Below are positions 39,351-51,869 of a stretch of DNA of 64,000 bases, one piece after another. The stretch's first letter is position 1. Each line of letters opens with the position of its first letter. Where the stretch lies: the NCBI GenBank assembly GCA_036365455.1, contig JAWQUS010000004.1, positions 8,687,501-8,751,500 of the forward strand. The letters are read 5' to 3'. The stretch is from Macrosoma leucophasiata (lineage: Eukaryota > Arthropoda > Insecta > Lepidoptera > Hedylidae). Made by a program: the position numbers and the translations under genes. Under the pieces are notes generated by a model, which was not told the DNA's origin, did no database searches, and saw nothing but the letters and a program-made list of their open reading frames with translations.

Positions 39351-42302
39351 TTAATGTTGTTTTCTTCTAAATGAACATCCTGTAACAAAATTATTAGTGT
39401 TATAAAACATGGTATGTAAGTACTTTTTATCAGAATTTTCAGAAGTAGGTATGTAATAAAATAAATACATCATAGGACTTTGGAGAGAGCGGTAACATAA
39501 ATATCGGCCGATAGTTTCTATTCAATGAAGAAATCTATAAACTGCAGTCCACTGAAGTATTTGTAGTGAAGACTTAATAAAATGTCAAACGTGATCCTGG
39601 CAGAAATGTCTTAGGACAATTATTATTGCTGAGGCAAAAAAAAGGCGTCCGGACGACGACGAAAGACGACCCCATCGTCCTCTAGTGCAGTCAGTCAACA
39701 GAACAGTGGCGGTCAAGCCATTCCAATAAGATAGTACATATAATAAAGTGGGATGGGCAGCTGCGTCCCACGATAAAACTACCGCCACTGCGATCGCCAA
39801 TCCGCGTGGCGAGTATGGCATATTCTCCATAACATAAGTGTTATATGCTTTGAGAAAGCCTTGTCCAGCAGTGGACGTCTTTCGACTGGAGTGAGGATGA
39901 TGATGATGAAATATAACGAAACATGATAATAATAGTTAGGCCATATTGCATGATGTCTGAGCTCGAGGGCTTAGGCACCGCCGCATTACCTAATCTATCT
40001 ATTGCCAAATGATAATTTAATATATATCTTTTTATTAAAAAAAAAATGGGAGAAGGAAATCAAACTTATTGATGGTTCACAATGGTAGAGAATCACAAAA
40101 GATAGAAAAGGCAGACTGGGTTACTGAGACTTATTATAAACAATCCAAGAAGCAATTAACTCAGAATAAGGCCGCTTATTATTATAAATTGTGATAAATA
40201 TTAAACACTAACTATAGTGAACACAAGTGCACTGTTTTCTAACATTGAAGAATGAATTACCAATGATTGCACAATTATTATTATTGAAATATGAAATTTT
40301 ATTGCAATTATTGCATAATCTTATTTTATCTTTAAGCCAACGCTTTATTCCTTACTGTTCCAGGGGAAACAATTGAACATTTAATAAATTAATGTCAACC
40401 AAAATACCTACCTACTCACAATCAAAACATTGTGCAATCAACATTTTATAATAATTTCTCAGAGTTTCTATTGATACTACACAATTTATTTCAACTCTAT
40501 TGCTACTGGTAGGGTTTAATGAAGGCCTTAGGCATACCAGGCAGTCTGGCTTTGGAAGCCAGCCGTACCTTACATACAAGTTAGTTCGACTGCTGCAGCC
40601 TGGCTACCACAGTCAGCCTACTTTGTGCACAGGAAGTCTAGTCTTCTTTTTCAATATTAATGTTAAAGAACTGACCTCTCATCAATTTTATTTTTTAATA
40701 AAAATGCATCAATACTAAAAAATGATGAGATGAACAAAATGATGGCGATTTCAATACATATGATAATAATAATAAAATAACAAATAATACACAGCAAATT
40801 TAAAGCTAAAATAATTCAGTTATTGTTCAATATTTAATTGTCAAGAAGGAAAACACTCGCAAAACAATTACAGTTTGCAAGTTTTGTACAGAGTTCATTG
40901 TATTGGTAAAATTAAACATGTTTTTTATTTCACACTATAAATGGAATTGGCTCAATAATTCAAATGCTATTTATTTCATGATATTAAAAGTTTAGTAGCA
41001 ATTGAATGGTTTTATAGTTATGCTGCACCATCTTGATTTTTGTAAATAACATTGTGCAATTTTCTCTCCTTACTCCCTCCAGACACAAGAAAAATATGAC
41101 AATTGAAATTCAATTGTGTCTGAATTTCAATTGTGTCTGGGCGCCGATGGCCTTACGATCCTTGAAAGATTAACAACAATAATCATAATGTTGCGCAACT
41201 TTCATTGCTATGAATCATTACACAATATTGCAATTAGTTTTGTTATTGTTAAAGCTTGATTTATTTTATACTGTATTCAATATAGAATAATTGAATTATA
41301 GAACAAGTAACTTAGTTCGTAACAAGTAAATAAAGAAAAAATAGATTAAAAATTTATATTTTTAATTTGGGTAGGGATTGTACCCAACCTTTAGATAACT
41401 AGCCCAGTTGCTTTACAACTACGTATTAAACTCCTAAATGTTAGTAACAGTTCGATTCATGTTGATTATTCTCTCTATTTCAAACAGACCATAAAGGGTC
41501 TGTTTTATGGTTAAATCCATCATCTGATTTATGGACAGTGAATAAACTCAGTGGTTTGTTGGGTCTGTACAGATCAAAAAGATAAAGTTACACTTTAGGC
41601 TCTCAACAGCAAGTCATCTTCATATTTACAGGCATTCATGTTGTCTTAATTAGTATTTTTCAATCCTCCAAGATACATTCTCACTTTCAATACTTTGAAT
41701 AATGAGGTTAGCAAAGTCTAAGTCATACAAATTATGACAATTACCTTCAGTTAACCTGGCGCGACCTCCAGTCGGTTGGCAGAGGATCGTCGAACATCCC
41801 GTGCATACAACCACTTTCTGCGCGTGACTGAAAACTGTTGTGATTTTGTAGCAGCCTGGGCATTTCACATCCATGAAGTACGAGTTGGGGTGCGGCACAA
41901 GCCTCTTTAGCTTGTGCTTCCTCCTCTCTGACGCGGGCGTCGGGTGTAGTAGATCCACAGCGAGCTGCAAACGAACATGTTACAATAGGTTACTAGGTTA
42001 GAACTTTACAAAATTTCACTTCCACTGATCACATCACAACTCTAAAACAATGTTCCTGCTCATCCGTAGCTTGGATTAACTATATCGTCGCTTTTGTGTT
42101 GGGAAAATACGATTTTGTGTCATCTTATCAAGTGTCAAAGAGAGCCATGTGTTTATCTTGTTTTGTGCGCAAATTGGGTTTTCGACCAGATTCCACTCAA
42201 TCATTACTGATATATAAAATAACCAGAGAACACTAAAATCACTTATATTTATCACAATTTTACTGGGAATATGAATAATATTTAATAAATACACACCGGC
42301 AT
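39351..42302 (-). CDS. RpS27: Ribosomal protein eS27 (S27)
   Basis: Three exons on the minus strand: 42302-42297 (ATG and Pro only), 41964-41745 and 39379-39351, encoding 84 residues, the same as the human protein. It belongs to the small ribosomal subunit. The C4 zinc finger is visible as CPGC (37-40) and CTGC (56-59), in the nearly invariant run [20 protein letters not shown]. The last exon of 29 nt completes GCSFRRKQH, reached across a 2.4-kb intron. A pyrimidine tract (CCTTTCCTTTTCCGG, about 42326-42340 on the minus strand) just upstream resembles a 5' TOP element. AATAAA (minus) near 39241 fits a poly(A) signal. Confidence 0.95.
39380..41744. other. eS27 intron 2 with LINE tail
   Basis: A 2.4-kb intron. 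It contains a LINE-like 3' end (CCTTGTCCAGCAGTGGACGT, then GATGATGATGATG, about 39858-39910, plus strand) and a B fragment (GAGCTCGAGGGCTTAGGCAC, 39958-40020). The rest is AT-rich with nothing recognised. Confidence 0.6.
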
Positions 42303-42319
42303 GGTCACAGCTTACTTGC

Positions 42320-42345
42320 AGAACCGGAAAAGGAAAGGCGTTATA
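42320..42345 (-). promoter_or_regulatory. Probable TOP-like start region of eS27
   Basis: On the minus strand CCTTTCCTTTTCCGGTTCTG precedes the ATG by about 20-40 bases. Ribosomal protein mRNAs in animals begin with a C followed by pyrimidines (TOP). The exact start base is inferred. Confidence 0.5.
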
Positions 42346-43869
42346 TATACCAAAGATAATACGGTACGAACCATAAACAAATTATACATAGCATTACATA
42401 GGTTATAAATATAGGATTTCTTGAAGCCGGGTCTTTTATGACTATCTATGAATGGCACTTTTTAAAGGAAACAATGTTCAAAGAAGGGATATTACAATGG
42501 ACATTACAATTTTTCCTACAAGTGTGATAACTGGACACAACTAACCCAACTGGGTCATCAAAATAGGTAAACGAGTTACGTGCGTGCTGGTTCATATTGC
42601 TTATGCATTATGGATAATCTGTTCTCTTTGTTAAACTGTGGTCGTTCCGCCGATGCCATTTTGACAATGACAGACGTCACCAGTGTTGCCGTTTTTGCAT
42701 TTTAAATGCTGAGCATATTTTCGATCTTATTAGCATAAAAATAACTCGTCTAGCATATAAAACCATCAGTAATTATGAGAGTGCACCAGAGTTTGGCTAT
42801 GACGAACGCACCTACACAAATACCGCACGTAATAAACCATTTACTGAGGTTGTAATTGGCATCTCTGCTTGATTACCTTTCTCTTCATTCGAATGCCGAT
42901 ATAATGTTCAGGCTTGATCAAGATGATTTTAGTAAAATATAAGTTGAGAAATCGTACGTCACTCTGTGCTACAAACACGATATTTTATTTTATGTTAGGT
43001 ATAAAAGGTGTGGTAGAACATGACATTCATATTTTCATATATTCTGTTAGAAAATTCAACTAAGGACCAAGAGCAAAAGAAAGTCGCTGAACCTGATAAT
43101 TAGCAAACTATTTGATTACTATTGACGTGACAACGTCTTAAATTAGGTTGCGGCTCGGAGTCACTCATGAAAAAGTGTAACGCCCGGTAACGTAACGATG
43201 AGTCACCGAAAAAGAGAGAGGCCTGCCGGACCGGCGAATGCCTTTCTACCGAGAAAAAGACGTTGTCACGTAAAATCTTCGCCTGTAAAACCGACTTTAC
43301 AGGCAACCATTTTTTTTTGACGTGACAACGTCTTAAATTAGGTTGCGGCTCGGAGTCACTCATGAAAAAGTGTAACGCCCGGTAACGTAACGATGAGTCA
43401 CCGAACGAGAGAGAGGCCTGCCGGACCGGCGAATGCCTTTCTACCGAGAAAAAGACGTTGTCACGTAAAATCTTCGCCCGTAAAACCGACTTTACAGGCA
43501 ACCAGTTTTTTTTAACCTGTGATTTGATTTTGAAGAAGCAGAATAGTTCCAATTTAAATATTTCAAGATTCGATAGCTTAGTGGTAAAGCAACTGGATAG
43601 GTTATCTTGATGAGTATGTACTTCTGCTTTTTTCTATAAATTATATAATATTTGAGCCTAGCATATTTAGCATGAAAGGTTAAGAATATTCCAAAAGTGG
43701 CAACACTGGACTGACAACGTCAATAATGTCAATATCACAGGTCAATATGATATGTCAATTCCATAATTTGCAGGCGTGCTTCTATTGACCTTTTTATTTA
43801 TTATTTTCCTACAAATTTTCTTGCATCATCATTTATTGACCATATTTGTAAAAATATAATAATATTACG
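42346..43869. other. Divergent intergenic region between eS27 and RPB6
   Basis: About 1.5 kb holding the tandem dimer at 43123-43512 and several TGTCA-type motifs near both promoters (ACAATGACAGACGTCAC at 42663; ATGTCAATATCACAGGTCAA at 43727). No other gene is seen. Confidence 0.45.
43123..43512. repeat. Tandem dimer of a ~195-bp unit
   Basis: Two nearly identical units start TGACGTGACAACGTCTTAAA at 43123 and 43318. Each carries AGACGTTGTCACGT as an internal inverted partner of its start, and CTGTAAAACCGACTTTACAG as a local hairpin near its end. The junction is a poly-T run. The open minus-strand frame across both copies is a by-product of the duplication. Confidence 0.85.
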
Positions 43870-44761
<892 letters not shown>

Positions 44762-45129
44762 GAATATTTTTATTAGGCACTTAAATATGTATCCAGATCT
44801 ATGCTAGGTTCTGAGATAACAATACCTGGAAAGCATTCAGTGAGTTATATTAAGAAAGAAGGATTAATTAATGTTTTCCACTTCAATTCCTACTATATTT
44901 TTTATTTTTTAAAATCTAACAAAGGAATTAAAAAATATAATAGGATGATGGTAGGAAACCATTCATTTATGTATAGTATGAGTGATATTGTTAATAGATT
45001 GTATATTATGGAATGTGGCAATTCACTTCAGTCTTAAAAAATAAATAGTCTTTCATTCCCAGTGTGTAGCCATTAGTATTTTACTTGTAACATTCAATTT
45101 TTATTTTGACGAGTTAAATAAATAATATT

Positions 45130-45490
45130 AATGGCAACCCATTATACGTCCCACTGCTGGGCACGAGTCTCTCCCCCTTTTTTTTTTTTGGGGGGAGGCC
45201 TGAAGCTTACATGCTGCTCCAATGCGGATTGGTGGAGGTGGGTTAGTGGCCAACCCACTGTCGGATGATTTCAAACCGCCCATAAGGCCTCCGACAAGGT
45301 TTAACAACTGCTATCCATCGATAGCAACTGGGACCGACGGCTTAACGTGTCCTCCGAAGCACGGAAATGCGCATGTAATTTGCCACTAGCGGTCACCCAT
45401 CACACTACCCGACCGCGCCCGTAGTGCTTAACCGAGCAGATCGCTTACGATCTACACCAGCCGCTGGGCCATGCGCGCTTCGACGACGCG
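45130..45490 (-). mobile_element. SINE with 5S rRNA-like head, copy 2 (better preserved)
   Basis: On the minus strand the head reads GTAAGCGATCTGCTCGGTTAAG then CACTACGGGCGCGGTCGGG and GTGATGGGTGACCGC. GTTAAGCA, CGGGCGCGGT and GATGGGTGACCGC occur in the same order and nearly the same spacing as in insect 5S rRNA (the internal Pol III promoter). The body (TTGCTATCGATGGATAGCAG, CCTTGTCGGAGGCC) and the tail CCCAGCAGTGGGACGTATAA follow. The shared body with copy 1 shows it is a transposed family, not a stray 5S pseudogene. Confidence 0.7.
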
Positions 45491-46649
45491 CGTTTGACGA
45501 GATAATTAAATGTCATGCTGGGGAATTGTTCAAAAGGTTCTCAAGATAGGTAGTACTTCACCTTTCACATCATTTGACTGACATTCGCCTCCTTGGATGG
45601 TGAATCGTTATCCTCCCCCCTCCTATATTGTCAGATCCCAAAGCATTTGTGACTCATTTTGGTTGGAAACCATTGCAATTTATAACATTAACAATCAACA
45701 TTAATTGTAAGTTTCTTTAACAGTTTACTTGCATAATGAAAATGATGTAACTAAACATTTGTGGGATTTTGTTTGTATCAAACCTAGGTAATAAGAATTT
45801 ATCGAAGTAAACATGTTTTTAAGTAAGATTTATGTATATTTTTTAATTGATTATTATTGATTTTTTGTCTGGACCAGAAATTATAGAATCTGTGCCAATC
45901 TGTTATACAGATTATGTTAGAGTAAAAAATAAACCATTCGCATTTTCAACATACAGTAGGTTCTATTAGATTCTTCCTAATTTCTACTGGTGGTAGAGTT
46001 GGAATGTGGGGACCGCTACATTACCCTAATCTGCTACCAAATAGTGTTCAGCACTAATGTGTTTTGGTTAGAAAAAAGAAGCGAAACATTTTTGTGTTGT
46101 AGCGAAGCTGGGTTCAAAAACCTATTTAGGGGAATATCTTTGAGCCAGTGGTCGTCATGATGGGGACCAGTGGAAATTTATACAAAAAAATATTAAAATC
46201 ACTTATAGTTATATAACCCTCCAAAGTGTAGTTAGGAAAAACATTGCAAATTAGACCTTATTTTCACGCAATTAAGGCAACGACCGCGACGTGACCGACA
46301 GACGTTGCTTTGATAGCACCTCGCTAGTCTCGCTACCACCCAGTTGAACTATAGTTAGGCGATAGGTGCATTAAAAAGTGTATGTTAATAAAGCCACCAC
46401 CTTTTTTATTTTATGGTTCATGGCAAAACTTTGAGAGAAGTCAGAATTTGTGAATCTTTCATACCTTTTCAGATATCTTCATTGTAGATGCGATGCCATT
46501 CTTGAAGCCTGGTTACGGATAGCACCTCTGTGCCAGAAAATGCGGAGTTATACTATCTAACTGGAACACTGTATATAATGTTAAACGTTTTACCGGTAGA
46601 GTACTGCAATTCATGGTGCCTACGCATCCCCAGTAATTATCGCCGGTAA
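45491..46649. other. Non-coding region with B fragments
   Basis: Family B pieces occur at 45985-46075 (GGTGGTAGAGTTGGAATGTG) and 46505-46570. A short Helitron/LINE-like phrase (GTAGCGAAGCTGGGTTC) is at 46100. No gene seen. Confidence 0.4.
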
Positions 46650-46845
46650 AAGCGCCTAGGGCACACCGCGGACACTCCGCCAAAATTCAATACAAACGCT
46701 TAATTTGGTCTCTATTACACAGTATCAATCAGTGACGTGTATTTACACGTGCACTTGTGTGCGTAGTGCGTAGCACGTGGCACGTAGAGAAACTAGAGAA
46801 TACCAAACGTCTTCCATAAGAGGGCTACGTAGTATTATTACATAG
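46650..46845 (-). repeat. Repeat family D, copy 2
   Basis: Inverted copy: GCACACCGCGGACACTCCGC, TCAGTGACGTGTATTTACAC, then CTACGTAGTATTATTACATA. It preserves the site that the LINE fragment at 10261 interrupts. Confidence 0.7.
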
Positions 46846-46890
46846 TCTCTGCCTAGGGTAAACACCTAACTATCTCTGATTTAGAAAAAA

Positions 46891-46951
46891 TATATTGATA
46901 TTCCACTATATTTGCGCTATAATAGCGCAAATATAGTGGAATATCAATATA
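46891..46951. repeat. Perfect 30-bp inverted duplication with 1-nt spacer
   Basis: Arms 46891-46920 and 46922-46951 are exact complements; the centre is GCGCTATAATAGCGC. A spacer of one base is too tight for a normal hairpin loop and points to a templated origin. Confidence 0.95.
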
Positions 46952-47629
46952 ATTTTAACAGTCTCGGACCGAAAATAAAATTAGGTACCTACTCAGTTTC
47001 ATTCCCTATTGCAGTTATTAACTAATTGTTTTTTTTCTGGAGACTTGGTATCATGCCAAAATATACTCCGGTATCATAGAACGGCTTGACTCATCTCTTC
47101 AATAGGACTTCCTAATTCTTGACCGTGATTAATTATTATCTGATTAATAATTTATTATAATATCGGGTAGAGATAGAAGTAATATATGAGAGATACCACA
47201 GTGCATTGCGTGCATTGTTATATAGATAGAGAGGAGCTCAGTAATTATTTAGAATGGCAGCTTGAAATATTTGTGCGGGTGGTCGGATCGAGTAGGCGTG
47301 CCAAAAAGTATTGTACGTTGACAATCAATTTCAATATTGAATAATATCGATTGTCTTTCTTATAATAATTGCGGTACCAGTTAATTATTACCTATAAACA
47401 GTCGCTGTAATATCCATATTATACAACATGTAACGCGGGAGTAATTCACACTCTCAAACACCCCGATTAGAAAATCGACTTATAATCATAATACATGAAC
47501 TGAAATAACATGTTTAATTTTATTTAAGAAATAATTTGTCCTCAATTTGCACGAACAGTATATGCTTGCTTGCCTGCATGCTAGTATGCACACCCTACGC
47601 ATACTTACCCTACCTCAACCAACGGCCGC

Positions 47630-47930
47630 ACATAAAACACAAACCTACTCACATACGCACACTGTCGCAATGTGATGTAGCGTAACCTGCGCATCCCTAT
47701 CAAGACTCGCTAGTAATAAGATTCATTTTCACTATTTTAGTGCTTTAATTATTATTTATTTAAACCTAATGAACATCCATAAAATGCACGTCTCAACGAG
47801 CCCTAATGAACTTGTTAAGACTATCATTTTATTTTGGATACCTAGATGTTAGTCTCATTTTCGTTTGTATTTGTTTTGACTGCACCAAATGAGTGACCAT
47901 AATTTTATTTACATAGTTCTAATTAATTTT
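47630..47930 (+). repeat. Repeat family C, copy 2
   Basis: Matches 27860-28110: AAAACACAAACCTACTCACA, GTAACCTGCGCA, CACGTCTCAACGAG, CATTTTATTTTGGATA. Could be the upstream part of the element or gene that includes the THAP-like exon downstream. Confidence 0.6.
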
Positions 47931-48103
47931 GGGATAAACTAGAAATATTAAAAATGCCTTAAATCGATTCGGCACAAACTCGTTTCGGGTTGTACATTAA
48001 ATCTTGTTACGAGTTGTATATTTTAACATGATAATGTGAAAATAACTTTGTCAGTCTTGCTCTTTCACGATCAAACCGTAGAACCGCTGAGTAGGCAGAT
48101 AAG

Positions 48104-48193
48104 ATGGTACTTTATTGTGCAGCGCAGTGTATGTCAACAAGTCGTGACATAAAAAGATCATTTTTCAGTTTCCCGAAGGAAAAAATACCTAAG
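48104..48193 (+). CDS. Probable first exon of a THAP zinc-finger protein
   Basis: Thirty codons, MVLYCAAQCMSTSRDIKRSF then FSFPKEKIPK, followed by donor AAG|GTAAAA. A C-x3-C pair close to the N-terminus followed by a basic stretch and FFSFPK is the start of a THAP domain (consensus C-x2-4-C ... F..FP). THAP domains bind DNA in host factors and in P-element transposases. The rest of the domain (C-x2-H, AVPTIF box) was not found downstream, so it may be a host gene with a distant second exon, or a transposon remnant. Confidence 0.5.
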
Positions 48194-48654
48194 GTAAAAT
48201 ATGTTCACAATTACAAAACTTTTATATCGAACTAAAAACTTTTTAATATTATAATTTATTACCTTTACGCTATGTGATTGCATTGCATTAGTTATAAAAG
48301 TGTTTCAGTATATTGAATTGAAGTGGCTTGTCGACGTAATGCGTAAGTAGTGAGTGTTATTTTCCAATACTTGTGCTATTTGTTTGTGTTTTTATGTTTT
48401 TAAAATACACCGGTAAGGTAAACTGGGTGAAACTGGTAAATAGAAATTTGCCTTACTGTTGAGCCGCAGTTGGCCGATATCGGCCAAGAACAATGAAATT
48501 AGAAATCAATTGTCATATTTTTCTCGTGGCCTGACGGGGTACATAGTGTAAATCGGGTCAAAGAATAGAAAGAAAGAAATAAATATCTACGTTAGTACAT
48601 AGTATTGTTTTTATTTATATATTGTCGGTCCGAGGCCTAAAGTCATAACCTCAT

Positions 48655-48790
48655 AACCTTACGTGCTACGCTGTGTGCGTGCACGTGTGACTACACGTCA
48701 CTGATTGATGTCTTTGTAATAGCCAGTAATAGGCAACCAAAATAAGCGTTTGTATGGAATTTTGGCGGAGTGTCCGCGGTGTGTCAATAG
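48655..48790 (+). repeat. Repeat family D, copy 3
   Basis: TACGTGCTACGCTGTGTGCG, CACGTCACTGATTGATGTC, TTTTGGCGGAGTGTCCGCGG; 5' part missing. Confidence 0.65.
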
Positions 48791-49114
48791 TATTGATAGT
48801 TTCGATAGCACAGCGACTATCGAAGTTATATACTATCGACAATATCGATGCTATTGCAGATCATTAATAGTATTACCCTGTTTTGTACTATCGATACTAT
48901 GGATGAATGTTACAATAACTTTAACAAATATCTTGGTGCAATCCAGGCTAAGTTCGACTTTCATTACACATGTAGTCTGAGTGCGGTTTATGAATCTGGC
49001 CCTTAGAATCCTCTTCCAGGGGATACCTATTACTTTGACTTTACCAATTTATGTTTCATCATTGTATAATGTACAAACGTAACTTCACGCCTGTAATCCC
49101 CGAAGGTAGGTGGT

Positions 49115-49400
49115 AGGCAGAGGTGAATGCATGCATTTAAGCATACATGCAAACACCCATGATTCGCCGGTTACGTTTTGGCCCATGTAACAGGTGGCGA
49201 GCTTGTTGACATCTCCGGGCACTACAAACTTCGAGGTAGGTACTGGGAAATTTCCAGAAAGTGAAAAAATCCCAATTGAACCAGAGATAAAGGACTTTAC
49301 ACCATTATCTCTGATTACCCCCTAAGTACCCGGGTATCGAATCCAGGACCTCAGCGTAGTAGTAGTGGCCTGCTACCACTAGGCTACCGAGGCAGTTTAT
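49115..49400 (-). mobile_element. tRNA-headed SINE-like repeat, type 2, fuller copy
   Basis: The minus strand starts GCCTCGGTAGCCTAGTGGTA (A box TAGCCTAGTGG) and GAGGTCCTGGATTCGATACC (B box). The body includes CTTTATCTCTGGTTCAATTG and GGGCCAAAACGTAACCGGCG. Confidence 0.65.
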
Positions 49401-49454
49401 AATGTACAAAATACATCTATTGCTATAGGTATATAACCAGAGATGACGTATTAT

Positions 49455-49730
49455 TGTTCATCCCTGACTGGCGACCTGCTCCAGCTTCGCACGGGTTCAC
49501 GCAACGGCACTTCCATCAAAGGGATATATTATTTCCCGTTGCTGCAAAATTTTTGATTGATGCTCTGCTCCTGTTGGCCATAGCGTGATGTTATGTGCAC
49601 ATTACCTTCCTCGATAAATAAACTATCGAAGACCAAAATATTTTTTTCAATTAGAACCATTACCTAGTTCTTGAGATTAGCGCGTTCAGCCAAATAAACA
49701 AACTGTTCAGCTTTATAATGTTAGGTAGTA
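49455..49730 (+). repeat. Interspersed repeat related to 20200-20560
   Basis: CTTCGCACGGGTTCACGCAA, TTCCTCGATAAATAAACTAT and AGCTTTATAATGTTAGGTAG recall the other copy, strongly diverged. Confidence 0.45.
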
Positions 49731-49979
49731 GTATAGATGACCAATTGTCCAGCATTTTGCGAGACTGTCCCGAAATCGCAATCGAGGTGTAGGTCCGATT
49801 AGAAAAATAATTGTCAGATAGGGCAAGGCGTCTAAATACGACACACAGGTCCCGCTTTTTTAAGTCTAGACACATTGACACAGAGACTTGCTTTGCAACA
49901 AAACAACAGCGGTGTGCATATTGCAAGTGACGTTACAGCAATGCAGCAATGGACGTAGTAGAGTATCTGAAAGTACGAC

Positions 49980-50469
49980 GCGCAACGTACACTCCGGTGC
50001 TGCTCGACGCCCGCCGCCCGCGCTGTGCTTGGCACGCGCATCCGCCTGAATATTACTGAAAGCTCCGCGAGGAGAGAGCCTCGATCGCGCGCCAGTACCC
50101 CTCCGACCAGCGATGCTGTGCTGTCTCCGGAAATAGAGTACGATCCGTCCGTGTCGTGAACACGTCGCGGTCCAATCATAACACCATTTAAATTGCGGTT
50201 TATAGAAGCGATCGTTTCATATTTTACGCAAATCGTTTCGCGTTTGATACTCTGCACTTCCCGGTCGCTTTTAGAAACCTCAGTTTGATGGCGAGCGATT
50301 GATGCGAGGTGCATTCCTCCGGGAATGCACGCCGCAGTCGGTAGCGGCAGTGAAAAGTTTTCGATCGGTTCAGCTAGATGTGTATCGCGTCCGTAGATCG
50401 AGCGATCGGGTGCGCGAGTGTGTGTGCAAATGACTGACGGCCCGCTGTAACGGGCAGAACTATAACAAA
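49980..50469 (+). promoter_or_regulatory. GC/CpG-rich 5' region of the secreted-protein gene
   Basis: Around 500 bp directly upstream of the ATG at 50470 is much richer in G, C and CpG than its surroundings (for example GCCCGCCGCCCGCGC near 50008 and GCGCGAGTGTGTGTGC near 50411). This suggests promoter plus 5' UTR of a regulated gene. No TATA box is identified. Confidence 0.45.
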
Positions 50470-50551
50470 ATGTGGACCAAGAGATTAAAGTTATGGAGGT
50501 TTATGTTGTGCATGTTGGTGGCCGTGTCGGCGCTCGCGCAAGTCGCGAGAG
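50470..50551 (+). CDS. Signal-peptide first exon of an unidentified secreted or membrane protein
   Basis: Encodes 27 residues plus one base, MWTKRLKLWRFMLCMLVAVS then ALAQVAR, with donor GAGAG|GTGAGT. A basic n-region (K4, R5, K7, R10), a hydrophobic core and a small-residue ALA end form a typical signal peptide. The remaining exons are not recognisable in the following 13 kb, so the first intron is either very long or the rest lies beyond the window. Long first introns and GC-rich leaders are common in developmental receptor genes, but identity cannot be given. Confidence 0.6.
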
Positions 50552-51835
50552 GTGAGTCCGGGCCGTGAGCGAGCGAGTGGGTGCCACTGCGTCACTACGG
50601 CGTTGCTATTTTCGGTGTAACTTGCGCTGAAATTATGTAAAAAGCGCGTTTGTGCGCTATTTTTGGCGATAACCTTACAGTGAAATATAAATGACACAAC
50701 GAACTAGTGGTCCACTTAAAACAAGTGTCACCAGAGCGTAGGTTGCTCGGATGTCTATCAGAGATCGGCGAAAGCAGAGCGCCGCCAGACACCCGCTCGC
50801 AAAGCTACACAAATAGAAATACAGGGATTTGTCGTTATGCGTCGCCATCTTGTGAAAAACGATAGGATCGTGACGACATTATAAAAATGTGACACGGAAA
50901 TAGGTCACATCATAATTTTTATATACTTATTTTGAAAAAATGACAATGTTGGAATGACCAAAATTACACGTATAAAGCTTATTTTATTGCATATAGGTAT
51001 AAATTTTGTATGTTTTTTGCTATATATGCAAAATGATGAGAACTCTTCATAAATTTGTATTAGGTAAAGTTTAAATCAGGTATCTGTGTATTTTGCTTAT
51101 TAATTCTTAATAACAAAACCAATAATGTTCCAAATGTGAATCAGATCGCATCGATAGTTACCTTCTAAATTTCGGCGCAACGTAAGTGCAAGAAAAGTAT
51201 GAAAATAAATAAGATAAGTTTATTATTCCGAAGCAGGCTCCTACACATTTGCATTCTAACTTCATCTCTTGTGGGTGTTTGTTGTGTTTGAATATCTTAT
51301 TCGAATAGGTATCTACTATATATTACAAAAACGTTTATCAAGGTCGAGTAACCTTGATCTGATCCGGCTCAAAGGACCAATTATTTTTCATAAAATTAAT
51401 GTTGACCACATTACTCTTACTACGCAATAATAATAAATATAATGTAGTTCATTCACAAACTGTGTCCTTATTTATGTGTCAGATATTACCCTGCTCACAA
51501 AATTAGAAACTTTAAAATTAGTTTGCTAAGTCAATGACAACTCATCTTGCACCAGCTTTTATAGATTAAAACGCGGAATGTATGAAACAAGGCCAAACTT
51601 TAGGTCATTAATATTTGTTAGTTTGAAATAAAATGTAAAATACCTACCAAATAGCACAGTTTGTAATTTAAACTAAGATTCTATGCGTTTTTTAGATCTG
51701 TGTTGTTTTATTTAGCTACTTGCAGGATATCATTGATTGGAGATATAACGGTGTTATTTATTTGTAAGTACCTACATTCTACATGAGATGTATTTTAACG
51801 TTTTAAACCACCTGGTGAATATATATCTTTCAATT
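50552..51835. other. Probable intron DNA, nothing recognised
   Basis: AT-rich, without ORFs, RNA genes or repeats I can name. Confidence 0.4.
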
Positions 51836-51869
51836 ACATTTACTGTTATAATGCATTCACATTCGGTAT

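Noticed and set aside
43100..43552. 150-codon minus-strand ORF with an internal repeat
   Set aside because: It spans the two tandem units and simply repeats the same peptide; no known domain, no splice or start context.
44801..45037. 78-codon ORF after RPB6
   Set aside because: Lies in the probable 3' UTR before AATAAA at 45041; low-complexity composition.
49832..50314. 160-codon minus-strand ORF in the GC-rich leader
   Set aside because: No motif, and high GC alone lowers stop frequency; the plus-strand signal-peptide exon explains the region better.
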